A DNA stretch of 64,000 nt from Protopterus annectens (lineage: Eukaryota; Chordata; Ceratodontiformes; Protopteridae): contig NC_056743.1 of NCBI RefSeq assembly GCF_019279795.1, positions 1,780,503,966 through 1,780,567,965 of the forward strand, given 5' to 3'. Below are positions 1-10,439 of the stretch, piece after piece. The notes under the pieces are model-generated. The model had not been told where the DNA came from, ran no database searches, and saw nothing but the letters and a program-made list of their open reading frames with translations. Numbering within the stretch: position 1 is the first letter of the stretch; each line of letters begins with the position of its first letter. Position numbers and translations under genes: made by a program.

Positions 1-720
1 ACCAGAAATCTAAGGAGAAACCCTTGTCTATATATTTTTGGAGGTAGATGGTAAGTACTGCCAGCATCATGAATGGTTGCTTGGTCTGGGAACTTAAAGT
101 CAGGTGGCAAGAAATGATGTAATTCTGCAAGCTATCCCAACAGTAATATGTTAGATATTAATCTGAGAAGTCTCTTAACTGAGCCAGAGCATTCTGCATT
201 CTGTCTTAGATCTGACAACAACTAGAAGATCCATTCACCACACATCTGCCTTGCCCTATTACTATGTTCTTAGGTTATAGTAATTCTCTTAGATTCAGTC
301 AGGAATATAGTGAAGCTTAGTTTAGATATTTTTCTTTATTTTTTGAGACTGTCCAGCAATGTTGTATTTCCTGTGGTTTTGAACTCTAATGTCACTGTGA
401 ATATATATTTAGTATTGTTTTGTTCTTTTATTATTTATTATTAAATATATTTAAACCTTTCATTGTGGCTGATTTGTGTAGAGATATTTAAGTTTTGAAA
501 TTACTTGCATATTTATTTGGTGACACTGTGGGCCGCTCCTAATAGCCTTGCTCTTGGTCAAACTAGCATTTGTGTTAATATTAATATTACAGGAAGATTG
601 GACACCCTTTGTTAAGGGGCTTAAAGTAACAGATAAGGAGTTGACTGGTGGTAGTGGAAACTACTTTATAGTCTGAGCAGAAGGGGGCATGGCTAGTAAA
701 CCTGTGCCAGTCTTTCCCAG

Positions 721-723
<3 letters not shown>
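1..723. other. No gene seen
   Basis: AT-rich unique-looking DNA. I see no open frame with family motifs and no RNA gene. Confidence 0.5.
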
Positions 724-814
<91 letters not shown>

Positions 815-819
815 GTGTG
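724..819. repeat. (TG)n microsatellite
   Basis: About 48 TG dinucleotides, nearly uninterrupted. The cysteine/valine and histidine/threonine frames that cross it are artefacts of the repeat. Confidence 0.98.
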
Positions 820-2639
820 AATCAAACCTCAAAGACTGTGTGTGTCAGCTACTTGGGCAGGGACATGAAGCACGGGTTGCACAGACACGGTGCTGGAGGT
901 CTTGGCTTGGTCACTCAGCTGAGATATCAACTCCATAGCTGTGCCAGTGGGGAGTCTTATTGGAGATCTGGAGAAAGGGGGTCAAACCAGCCCCAGACTG
1001 ACTGTGGTCTGTGTGTGTTCTCAGGGGAAATTGCACTTGATGCAGAGAGCTGCATCTGTTAATATTGTGTGTGTACCTGTCATCATCTCAGTGAACATTC
1101 CCTACTGTTGCCAGTGGTGAGGATTGAGGCTTCTTGATTACTGGTCCAGTGGTGGGTTGTCACACCTGTATTAAAATGTGTCAAAATGCACTGATATGAC
1201 ATTGATCTGCTGTCCGAAAAATCCTTTAGCCTTAGTCTATCTAAACAAATTTAAACAAAATGCCTATTCCATTCCTCACTTCACTTAGACAGTGTACCTT
1301 AAAATGAAACTGATAAAGCAGTGGGAACCCAGTAATGTATGGCACCGATAGTGTGGCAAGAGAAAGTAAAATTCATAATTTCATACTTAAGACTCGTGCA
1401 TGTATCTCTCTAAACATATTTTCTAAGGTTGATTACCAGCATCCAGTAACAGCAGCTACATAATGGTGGTTAAAGGGAGCACACAATACTATCCATGAAG
1501 CTAAGAAAGCATTTGGGAATACAGAAATTGTTATGCCCCCCCCCCCCCAAGGGACATTCCTCGGAACTACAAAAACTATTTCCTTTCCTGGAAGCTAAGG
1601 TAAGTCTTAGAGTCTTCTGACAGACTCATGTTCTATGATAAATCATTTTTTGGACTCTACAGGTAAGATAAAACTGAACAATTAACAAATCCCCTAACTT
1701 CACTGGTATCTCTATGTTTTCTGGCTTTCTGTCCATTTTTTTAATTAAATGCATTTTAATACTATTAAACAACTGATAAATAGTAATTCATTCTGTAAAT
1801 ATATTATTGATTAACAATTACATGTCTAAATTTGGAGAGGTCCAAACCTCTAATCATGCCCCATAATAACAATGATGTTGAAATGGAATTAATTAACCAA
1901 CTGCTAAAAAATGTCTGAAAAGGAAACAAGGTTAATCTTCAGTTACCTGTTAAACTGTTATTGCTTTGATGTAAAATATGTACAACTGCAGTATCAAAAT
2001 AAACTGTTAGCTCACATCTGTTAGCTTCCTAATCATTTGCCTTTACAGACAAAGAAAAGAGCCATGTACTCAAAGCAATAATAAATTTATGGTAATATGT
2101 GCAATCATACATTCATGCAGTCTTGCATTTATCCATTTCTACAGCAAGAAAGATGCAATTAAAATAAGGATATATGAGTAATGCTGCTATTTTTTCAGTC
2201 TACATAGGCTATAAAACTTATCCATGAGCAGGTAGTCATCTTCCATTTCTGAATATTTCTACTTCTTTTCTAAACAGATGCATTTTTTTTTGTTGTCTCA
2301 CTTTAAAAGACTCTGGGTTATATGTATACACAATATATAGCCTAAAACTGATCCTCACAGGTCAATACCCTAGTATCTATGAACATATGAACGTACGAAC
2401 CATATAAGGACATATACACACAAACAACTGTTTTCCATGTTTACTTACAATCCATACATTGTGAAGGAGGACGTTATAGGCAGTGACTGCAGGTCAAAAT
2501 ACTATAATTAATTTGCTGCCCTTACTGTCACCCTAGCATGCTATGTTGCTGGACTAAATGTCAGCTTGCTTTACATATTTTGAAAGTGTCCTATCATTTT
2601 TCTAGAATGCATTTTACTGTGACCTTTATGTTTGTTCAA
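820..2639. other. No gene seen; one poly-C run
   Basis: AT-rich sequence with a 13-base C run near 1536-1548. I recognise no conserved protein frame or transposon end. Confidence 0.45.
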
Positions 2640-3607
2640 AGTCCCAGAAACATTGGTAGAATTGGTGCAGGCTATGTGCAAGGACCTAATGACACAACTA
2701 TGAACAGTATTTGGACTCACAGAGGGGTTCTTGTGGGAATGGGTGCGCATCAGGATTCAGCCCTGAGCCCACTGCAGTTCACATCGATGATGATGTACAT
2801 TAGCAAACAGATCTGAAGAGCTAGATCAACAAAACTGCTGAATGCAGATAATGTGACATTTAGTGCAGAATTTGAACAAGAACATCAGCAAATGATAGGG
2901 GAATGGAATGCAAAACTGACGGCACTCAGGATGAAACTGAGAAAGGATAAGACAGTTGTAATAGCAGCAAACGGGAGAATTCAGGAGAAGCGAAGCTCTG
3001 AGATAGACGGGAAAATAGTGAAACAGATTAACAGCTTCAAGTATCTTGGAGAGGTGGTTGAGAAGAAGGGAAATCTGAATTAAGAGGCTAGAGTTAGAAT
3101 CAGGTGATTTACAGCCAACTAGCATAGAGTGTCAGGGATAGTGTGTGACAGACGAATGACAAAGAAGCAGAAAAGTAAGGTGTATAAAACAGTAATGTGA
3201 CCAGTACTACTGTATGGTACAGATAACTGGGCAGTTAAGGCAGGGCAGTTGAGGAAGCTAGAGGTGATGGAGATGAAGGTCCTGAGGTGGGTCGTAGGAT
3301 GCACACTGTGGGGCACACAAAGAAATTAGATCATGAGAGCAGAAGCACAAGTAGCTCCAATCCCAGAGGAAGTCAAAGAAAACAGGTTATAGTGGTTCAG
3401 GCAGAAGACAATCTGATGAAGAAGATTTTGGAAAGACAGGATGAAGGCAAGAGGAAATGAGGGTGACAAGCAAAAAGAGATGAATGGATTGTGTGAGAGA
3501 AGACCTGCAAGAGTTAGGCATGACTGCCAAAGAAGGTAGGAGAGTGGCACTGAATCAGAAGAGGGATGGCTATAGCTGACACAGCACCCCGACCCCTTGT
3601 AGAAAAA
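2640..3607 (+). pseudogene. RTE-like LINE reverse transcriptase, 3' half, decayed
   Basis: This is a relic of a non-LTR reverse transcriptase. Around 2735-2795 a frame reads GVLVGMGAHQDSALSPLQF, a damaged version of the RT motif G-x-x-Q-G-x-x-L-S-P-L-L-F. The next frame (from 2853) has the post-catalytic pattern W-N-A-K-L-T-A-L-R-M-K followed by INSFKYLGEVVEKKG, the FKYLG block. Further on, in shifted frames, come VLLYGTDNWAVK and EMKVLRWVVG, which match the C-terminal region of RTE-type LINEs (YG-E-W and LRW blocks). Several stops and frameshifts show it is dead. The catalytic FADD/YADD box is lost around 2830. The clade (RTE-like) is inferred from the C-terminal blocks and the trinucleotide tail. 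Confidence 0.65.
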
Positions 3608-3608
3608 A

Positions 3609-3706
3609 GAGACCAATGATGGTGATGATGTTGATGATGATGATTCTGATGATGATGATGGTGATGATGATGGTGATGGTGATGGTGGTGATGATGATGA
3701 TGATGA
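3609..3706 (+). repeat. (GAT)n repeat, probable RTE 3' tail
   Basis: Imperfect GAT/GGT triplets directly follow the RTE-like coding relic. RTE LINEs commonly end in short tandem repeats rather than poly-A, so this is probably the element's 3' end. The serine-rich frame on the minus strand across it is a by-product. Confidence 0.75.
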
Positions 3707-4322
3707 TTTTATGCTTGAGCATGCAGTACTGTTTTTGTCATAATGGTTCAACAGGTTTGCCAAGAAAAAAAAACTCATGCAGGCATTGATCTTCAAACTG
3801 CTCCAAGGTATATAAAAACTCCAAGCAAGGACAGGGAACATCAGCATTTCTCTGTAGTCTTAGACACACAATAAAGAAATGCAGGTGTTCCTTTCTATAA
3901 GCCGATCAGAGAAACCTTCCCAGTCGATTCATCTCCATGAATATAAACTAGAATATTTTTTCTACCTCAGCAAAAGCTCATTCTGATAATTTTTTATTAT
4001 GTCTCACATTGTATACATAACTGCATAACTGGAATAAGCAGCTGCAAAAATTCATTAATATAAGTGTTTAAAAAAGGATAGAAAAATATTATCCTAGTTA
4101 TATACAGGTGCAGTTTCTTTTCATTATATATGGAAAATCCGTCTTCAATATCGTGTGTTGCTTCTCTTCCTGTGATCTACACTTCATTGGCAACTCTCAT
4201 ATGTCAGTCCCATGATTATTTTTTAAATTGTTTGTAAATAACTTCTTCATCTGCCTAACTAGCCAGCTAATTATGGAGATCACTCATCAGCATTAACTAA
4301 TACAGCTACAATGACCTGGAAA
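3707..4322. other. No gene seen
   Basis: AT-rich DNA with no recognisable gene or repeat family. Confidence 0.4.
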
Positions 4323-5041
4323 TAATATGATACTACACCAGCATTCTCAATCTGCACACTTACCCTGGAAGTATGGTTAGGATGAGCTTGGTGGTGGCTA
4401 GAATAGCTATGTGGGTGTTACAATGAACTATACCAAAACCCAAATAATGTTTTTGGGATTACTAAAAAGTTGTGCAATGTTTCTTTTGAATGGACAGTTA
4501 TCTCTCCAATAGGAGGTGCATTACAAAACGTCAAGCAGTTTAAACAGATTAAATAAGTCTGATCCCAAAACTCTTATTGACTATCCATAATGATAGAAAC
4601 CTGAGCAAGTTCCAGTTCTTTGTCTTCCCCTCCTTGCTTCAGACTACCTGCTACTACCAGTTTCTTCTCATTCATCAGGTCTACTGCATTCCACTTAGCA
4701 TACCTCTCAACCTCTTAGCCAAACTTAACGTGGGGTTGGGGGGGGGGGGCAAAGGCTTAAAATCAGGGACAGAATTTAAATACTGATCTTATCAACTTTG
4801 AAAGTTTATACAATAATGGGTTTTGCATTAGTATGCATTTTCCAAAGGGTATCGGTTCTGAACCTCAAGTGTCTGTCATTATTTAATAATTTCATTCTTT
4901 AATATATGAGGCAAAAATCGGAATATTCTGCAAAATTCTTGATAGCTAAGAGGTGTACCCCTTAGCCACCACCAAGCTCAACCTAACCATACTTCCAGGG
5001 CAAGTGTGCAGATTGAGAATGTTGGTGCAGTATCATATTAT
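4323..5041. repeat. Inverted repeat, ~80-bp arms
   Basis: The segment 4323-4400 (from ATATGATACTACACCAGC to GCTTGGTGGTGGCTA) recurs in reverse complement at about 4963-5041 with roughly 95% identity. The arms are separated by about 560 bp of unrelated DNA. This could be a foldback element, a pair of oppositely inserted repeats, or the ends of a non-autonomous transposon. No transposase is present. Confidence 0.7.
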
Positions 5042-5956
5042 TGACTGGGAGTGTATCCTAGCAACCATTGCCCTCTCCCAGCAGTCATTGCAAGCTCTAT
5101 ATCATTACTACTTGGACAGGTGCATTGACACAGTACTCATGCACAACCTCTGACTGAGCGGTATATCTGCTTGCTGTACATTGCTTGCCAAGCTCTTAGT
5201 ACTGTTATATAGCAGTGAGCCAAGGCTGCCAATCCCCCCTGGATGGGTAAGCCAACATTGGCTACTCACTCTCACCTCATCCATATGACCCTTCCAGCAC
5301 CTGTGTTTCAAGTTGAAGGGAGGCCATCCGGGTCATATTTTTCCTTGGCTCCCTCTGTGCCATGGTGTGACTAAGAGACACATTTGAATTTTAACTGGGG
5401 AATTGTTACAGAATGTCTAACGTCCTGACTAAAAAAGCACATCTTGCTCTTGAAAAAAACAACATTGCTCTTGAGTAGTATCTGCAAACTTCCTATGAGT
5501 CACAGACTAAAAACTATTCTATAAAAAAGTCAGTTTTATGGTCGACATGCATAATTTAGAGCACAAATGACAGTGCCACCATTAACAACATTGAATTGAC
5601 TTCCTTTTATCCAGAGAGCATTGCAGATTCATTTTCATTGTCCTACACTGCCTAGAACTCTGACTGATAAGAGATACTATGAATGTTCATCAGTAACATG
5701 CAATAGCCTTAGGTATATGGGTTATATCCTACTATGGATATATCAGTCAGAGCTGAAGAAAAAGAGTGGCGTTGGCACCAAACCTTTCACAGCTTTCCTG
5801 CTGCTGAAAAGCATTACCTGTGTAGACTTTCAAGGATTGGCAGTTGCATAATGCTGTTCCATTTCTGGATAGATAAAATCCTTTTAGGGAAAAAAGCCTT
5901 CCACTTTTTAAATTTACAAACTAAACTTTTTTCCTGTGTTTTTTGCATATTGTCAC
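5042..5956. other. No gene seen
   Basis: Short open frames only, none with recognisable motifs. This is the left flank of the Penelope-like insertion. Confidence 0.4.
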
Positions 5957-5970
5957 ATGACTTTTAGTAA
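5957..5970. repeat. Target-site duplication, left copy (PLE)
   Basis: ATGACTTTTAGTAA occurs here and again at 10285-10298, exactly flanking the Penelope-like element. A 14-bp duplication fits target-primed insertion by a PLE. Confidence 0.85.
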
Positions 5971-6173
5971 AACCACAACAGGCACCCAAAGAGGCAGAAG
6001 GTAATAATAAAACACGAGCCTGTAGGTGTAAGCAGCAGCAGGTTTAATCACATAAACGCCACACAATACAAAGCGTTTTCGTCCACCAGACTTCCTCAGA
6101 TGTAAAATGAAAGAATGAAGACTGTGCCTGCTTATATACCCCTCCCAATCTAATTAGTAGTTAAAACAATTGT
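5968..6173 (-). repeat. PLE terminal repeat, inverted left copy
   Basis: Reverse complement of 10037-10242 with about four mismatches. It carries the same hammerhead-like motif on the minus strand (6077-6099), a TATATA-like box near 6130, and the reverse of the AATAAAACAC run. Confidence 0.93.
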
Positions 6174-6342
6174 GGCCATGGGGGCAAGTTGTGCCCCTAC
6201 TTATGCCAACATTGTGCTCATGGTTTGGGAAGAGAAGTTTGTGTTCCAGTCTGAATATGCACAATATTGGGTATATTACAAACGTTACCTGGATGATATT
6301 TGCATTTTTTGGAAAGGTAGTATGGAAAAGTTAACAGAATTC
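6174..6342 (+). pseudogene. PLE reverse transcriptase fragment (catalytic part)
   Basis: This frame encodes the central palm of a Penelope-type reverse transcriptase. It reads MGASCAPTYANIVLM, matching the MG-x-x-x-x-P-x-x-A-N block, then KRYLDDICIFWKG, matching the RY-x-DD catalytic box with both aspartates present. The N-terminal RT motifs are missing because the copy is 5' truncated at the inverted repeat. The frame ends where the CR1 tail begins (LTEFI, then TTCATAGG repeats). After the CR1, the PLE frame resumes at about 8700. Confidence 0.88.
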
Positions 6343-8698
6343 ATAGGTTCATAGGTTCATAGGTTCATACTAGGCTATCTGCCCGAGGGCATTTACAAGC
6401 CTAGCCCATCGTTTGTTGGCTTACGCCACCCCTTTAGTATGGGGAACTATACCCATTATTTTGCTGTGCCTCTGTCGAACAGTGACACTGAGGTAATCCC
6501 TGGGGTATATCTGCGATCTCCCATCCATTGGTCAAGATTTCTCTTGAACAAGGCCAGCGAGGTGCTCTGCCTCACATGTACTGGGATTTTGTTCCACAGC
6601 ATAGGGAGTCTTTGGGTGATGAATCTATCCCTCCAGCATGTCCTATTAATAGCCGTGTTGAGGTTTTAGTCTCCCGCCCTTGTGGCTCTGATGGATCTAG
6701 ATTTTTTGAGGTGAAGCATATTCATCAAATCTGGGTTTGACATGGCCTTGTATGTTAGGCAAAGGTCACCTCTGAGCAAGCGTGGCGACTGAATAGAGCT
6801 GGAGTTCTTTCAGTCGGGCAGCATAGGACAGATTTTTGAGACCCTTTATCCTTTTGGTGAGGAACTTTTGTGGCCTCTCCAGCTGCTGCAAGTGTCGGGT
6901 CAGATACATCCCGAATGGGGCATTGTACTCAATCATTGGTCTGATGAGTGATGAGTAAAGGGAGACTATGACCTCCCTTGATCTAGATGAGAATCCCTTC
7001 ATGATAAGGTGGGCAATGTAGAAGGTCTTCCTAACTACTTTAGCTACATGGGTGTCGAATGACAGACTACTATCAACCTGGGTCCCCAGGTCCCTGATAA
7101 CTTCTTCTGTGCTCAGTGGATTGCCACCTATTTGGTAGCTAGGGGTAACCTTGTTTTTCCCAAAGGGTATGACTATGCATTTTTGGCATTTAACTTCAGG
7201 CCGTGGCTCTGGCACCAGTTATCCATTTCTGTGAGACCCTTCTGAAGGATATCTGTGTCAGATGTGTTTTCTACTATGGCGCCCAGTTTGCAGTCATCTG
7301 CAAACTTTGTCAGCCATAACCCTCCTGTGTTTGCTTGTACTTCGGAAAAGTAGATGCCAAACAAGAGTGGGCCCAGGACTGAGCCCTGTGGGACACCACT
7401 TGTGACAGGTTTTGAGTCTGACATGGCGCCAGCAACTCTGACCCTGTGGGTTCTGTCACTCAGCCAGTTTGCAACCCATCTTGTGATGTATGGGTTAACA
7501 TTTAAGCTGATGAGTTTTTCAATGATACCCGAGTGGGGTATTGTATCGAAGGCCTTAGCCAGATCGAGGTAGGCTGTATGGACTGCCTTTCTCTCGTCAA
7601 TGGCTTTGGTGACCGTTTCGAAGAAGTCAACCAAGTTTAAAAGGCATGATCTGCCTTTGACAAAGCCAAACTGGGTTGGATCCAAAGTCTGCAAATTCCC
7701 TATGTCTTTATTTATGAGGTCCATTATGATCCTCTCCATGGCTTTGCAGATAAGGCTTGTCAAGCTAATGGGCTGGTAATTTCCAGGGTCGGTGGAGGCA
7801 CCGCCTTTGTGAAGTGGGACCACAGTTGCAGTGCGCCACTCCCTGGGTACATATCCAGAGGTAAGACTTTGATTAAACAGCTGTCCTAGCTGTGGGTTTA
7901 ATTCCTCATTGAGTTCGTGGAGCACACAGCCGGGGACACCATCAGGTCCCATGGATGCTGTGTTTTTTGCTTTGGAGAGCAGTTCTCACTTGGGCACTGG
8001 AGATGTTTGGGGGCTGCAATCGTTTGGTATAGATATCTCTCCTTTTGGGGGAGGGGAGAAGTTTGCACTGAACCTGTCAGCCAGTATGTTGGCAATGTCT
8101 GTAGGATCAGTAATCTTCACATCATTTTGAACTAGTTCTGAGCATATCTGGGAGTTTCCTCCTAGGTTTCTAACATAGCTAAAGAAGGCCTTATGATTGT
8201 CTTTTGAGTCTTTAGCTATTTTTCTCGAAATTTGCTTTGGATGATTTTATGAGAGCTCTTAGTTTTTTACTTATAGTGATCAAGGGTGTCTTACCTTTTA
8301 AGGATTTTGCTCTATCTTGTAGTAGCTTCCTCCTTTTATTGTAGAGTTTGTTTATGGCTGGGGTCCACCAGACTGGACGCTTGCCTTTGGTACTAAGAGT
8401 CTTTGTTTTGTTTGGGATTGCCTTATCCATGCAGTCCTGCAGGTGCTGGTAGAAGGTGTTTGTAAGTGATTCAGCGGCTTGAGTATTGTTTTCCGCCGGC
8501 TCGGGGGCCTTAAAAGAGACCACACTAGTCTTTAGAAGTGTGAAGTCGGCTTTTGAGAAGTTCTTTACTGTGGTCTTTTTTATTTCAGGTGGGGGTGGGA
8601 TGAGGACCTCCAGCGAGATTAGTTTGTGATCTGATCTCACCAGTGAGGGGTATACTTCCGGTGTTGAACATTGTGCTCCCTTGTTCGTGATGATCATA
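6343..8698 (-). mobile_element. CR1-type LINE, 5' truncated, nested in the PLE
   Basis: A 2.35-kb CR1 copy. Its 3' end is at the left, where TTCATAGG is repeated; the 8-bp tandem 3' tail is the CR1 hallmark. It runs rightwards through RT and the end of the endonuclease domain, stopping at about 8698. PLE coding sequence directly flanks both sides, and a short TCATAG at each junction may be the target duplication. It shares its 3' end, including the AAGCCTAGCC block, with three other copies in this window. Confidence 0.9.
6766..8697 (-). pseudogene. CR1 ORF2: endonuclease end plus reverse transcriptase
   Basis: Reading leftwards from 8697: the end of the APE endonuclease (ITN and SLVRSDHKLISLEV blocks), a basic linker (WWTPAINKLYNKRRKLL), then RT. 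The RT frame at 7952-7173 has GPDGVPGCVLHEL, PISLTSLICKAMERI, AYLDLAKAFDTIPH, SGVPQGSVLGPLLF and LTKFADDCKLG; the FADD aspartates are present. The thumb continues in another frame (7215-6766), with VIRDLGTQVDSSLSFD and RPMIEYNAPFGMYL. Only a few shifts break the gene, so this is the best-preserved RT in the window. The missing N-terminus reflects 5' truncation. Confidence 0.9.
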
Positions 8699-9491
8699 GA
8701 CTATCTAAACCATACCACTAATTTTTTTGAAATTTACTTCCCATATTACACATGACTATATGAACTTTCTGGACATCACTATTAAAAAAGACGTCCTAGG
8801 GCAGCAGTTTACATCTTATGTATATAGAAAGGAAACCTTTTCTAACTCATACCTATATTTCACCAGTTCCCATCCGTTTAAACAGAAGAGAAGTATTATC
8901 AAGGGACAATTTGTCCGTAGTTGTAGGATGACCTCTTTGGACTCGGACTTCAAAGATGAAAGTCAGAGAGTCAAAGAAATGTTTATATCTAGGAAGTATC
9001 CTAACTATTTAATTGATGAGGTTTTGGAGGAAGTAAAGAATGGGAGAAAGGATAGGTTTGCCCCTATTTTGGGAACAGGAGATACCAGTGTGATAGTACC
9101 AATAAATGTGCAGAGTACCACACAACTACCAGGGGTGATGTTACCAGGGATGAAATCAAGAAACCTTGGGGGTAACTATGTGATGTTTTATAATCAGAAT
9201 ACCTCTAGGGTTAAAAACATTATTACTCAACACTGGAGCAGGTTTAAGTGTTATTCAGAGTTGGATGTTTTGTTTACCAACACCCTAGGATTTACATATA
9301 AAAAGGCAGGAACCTCAAGGATTTGCTGGAGTATAATGGTTCTATTGTTTCATGTAAGAAATTGGGAACCTACAAATGTGGGGCATGTGCCCAATGCCCA
9401 TATATACTTAGACAGGATTCTGTATACATCCTATCAAGAGACCATCAGATTCAGAGTAGTAGTTTTTCCAACTGTAATAGTGAAGGCTTGA
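8699..9491 (+). pseudogene. PLE post-RT region (thumb and linker)
   Basis: Direct continuation of the Penelope RT after the CR1. HDYMNFLDITIKK matches the FLD-I block, followed by YVYRKETFSNSYL, SSHPFKQKRSIIKGQFVRSC (the HP-x-x-K-x-S-I-x-x-G-Q-x-x-R signature) and FISRKYPNYLIDEVLEE. This order is standard for PLEs. The frame drifts around 9300, where a shift moves the true reading frame into the next entry. A one-base loss near 8725 also separates it from the RT frame. Confidence 0.88.
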
Positions 9492-9825
9492 TTTATTTGG
9501 CCCTATGTAAAACCTGTGGTGCATTTTACATTGGAAAAACCACTCGTAAACTCAAAAGGAGGATTTATGAGCATTTATATGCTATTAGAGTCGAAGATAT
9601 TAAAAATGCCTTGTTTAAGCATACACTGACATGTCCCCAAGCAAAATGGGGCTTCTTTGTTGTAGAGAAGGTGCAATGTGATGTGAGGAAAATAGGATGT
9701 GGGAAAATAGGATAGAGGTGAGAGAAATATTTTGGCAGTTGTTATTGGAAGCCAATAGATTCCCAGGGCTGAATGAATACATATCCATTGCCCCTATTTT
9801 AAAAATGAGAGCTGCAAAACTATAA
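9323..9825 (+). pseudogene. PLE GIY-YIG endonuclease domain
   Basis: The C-terminal endonuclease that nicks target DNA during PLE insertion. A cysteine-rich linker (CGACAQCPY) precedes GLIYLALCKTCGAFYIGKTT, the GIY...YIG core, then RKLKRRIYEHL with the conserved arginine and EH. The frame stops at 9715, apparently because a short duplication of AAAATAGGAT shifted it. In another frame the family's tail follows (FWQLLLEANRFPGLNEYIS) to a stop at 9823-9825. Catalytic Tyr, Arg and Glu candidates are visible, but the gene as a whole is broken. Confidence 0.88.
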
Positions 9826-10036
9826 AATATGTATATATAATGTTTTGCAAGTTCTTTTTGTTGGTTTTTGATTCAAGTTTATTTATCTGTCCAACACATT
9901 GTGATGGTTTTAGTATTTATATATTTATTTTAAATTTCTTTTAAAAAATGTGCATGTTTTTATCTACTTTCATCTGTATTTGTGGAAAAGGTTGTCATGA
10001 ATATTTTAGTTACAGGATTTAATTGGTGTCAATTAA

Positions 10037-10284
10037 ACAATTGTTTTAACTACTAATTAGATTGGGAGGGGTATATAAACAGGCACAGTCTTCATTCTTT
10101 CATTTTACATCTGAGGAAGTCTGGTGGACGAAAACACTTTGTATTGTGTGGCGTTTATGTGATTAAACCTGCTGTTGCTTACACCTACAGGCTCGTGTTT
10201 TATTATTACCTTCTGCCTCTTTGGTTGCCTGTTGTGGTTTTATTGGTTCCTGGTTCTGTGGCACCCTTTCCTTGGAGTTTTTGG
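10037..10284 (+). repeat. PLE terminal repeat (pLTR), right copy
   Basis: The 206-bp repeat arm plus about 42 bp up to the right target duplication. It holds a TATATAAA-like box (10072), the hammerhead-like motif (10111-10133) about 40 bases downstream, and an AT-rich terminal part. The TATA box and ribozyme order suits promoter and processing functions proposed for PLE pLTRs; that role is inferred here. Confidence 0.88.
10111..10133 (+). ncRNA. Hammerhead-ribozyme-like motif in PLE pLTR
   Basis: CTGAGGA, one extra A, stem GTC/GAC around TGGTG, then GAAA. This resembles the hammerhead core CUGANGA - stem II - GAAA. Hammerheads are established in PLE terminal repeats. The extra A before stem II departs from the canonical core, and stems I and III are not clear, so activity is uncertain. 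The inverted left repeat carries the same motif at 6077-6099 on the minus strand. Confidence 0.5.
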
Positions 10285-10298
10285 ATGACTTTTAGTAA
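10285..10298. repeat. Target-site duplication, right copy (PLE)
   Basis: Second copy of the 14-mer at 5957-5970. Confidence 0.85.
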
Positions 10299-10439
10299 CT
10301 TTATTCAGGAGCATTATTTCTGTGCAAAATTTTACTTTTTGAACACTTACATGTTTTACTGATTACTGCTGTTAAGTTTCCCCAGGAATCAGGCATCTTT
10401 TTCATCTTAATCATGGAATAACCTTCAATTCCTCAGTTC

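Larger units (their letters stand above)
5971..10284 (+). mobile_element. Penelope-like retroelement with inverted terminal repeats
   Basis: The element carries an RT remnant (6174-6342), a CR1 insertion (6343-8698), the post-RT linker and a GIY-YIG endonuclease, all on the plus strand. It is bounded by 206-bp inverted repeats (5968-6173 and 10037-10242), with about 42 further bases on the right, and by a 14-bp direct duplication. PLEs are known for LTR-like ends (pLTRs) that may be inverted. The RT starts in mid-domain directly after the left repeat, so the copy is 5' truncated. The repeat arms differ at about 4 of 206 positions, so the insertion is fairly young. Confidence 0.9.

Noticed and set aside
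587-1062. Cys/Val and His/Thr repeat frames
   Set aside because: Translations of the (TG)n microsatellite with no family features; same for 23497-23751, 24554-24820 and 24881-25114.
3326-3847. 173-codon Ser-rich frame on the minus strand
   Set aside because: Antisense of the (GAT)n tail and RTE relic; the serine run is repeat-encoded.
7354-8135. Plus-strand frames over the CR1
   Set aside because: Shadows of the minus-strand RT; same for frames at 13459-15192, 40433-42005 and 45270-48355.
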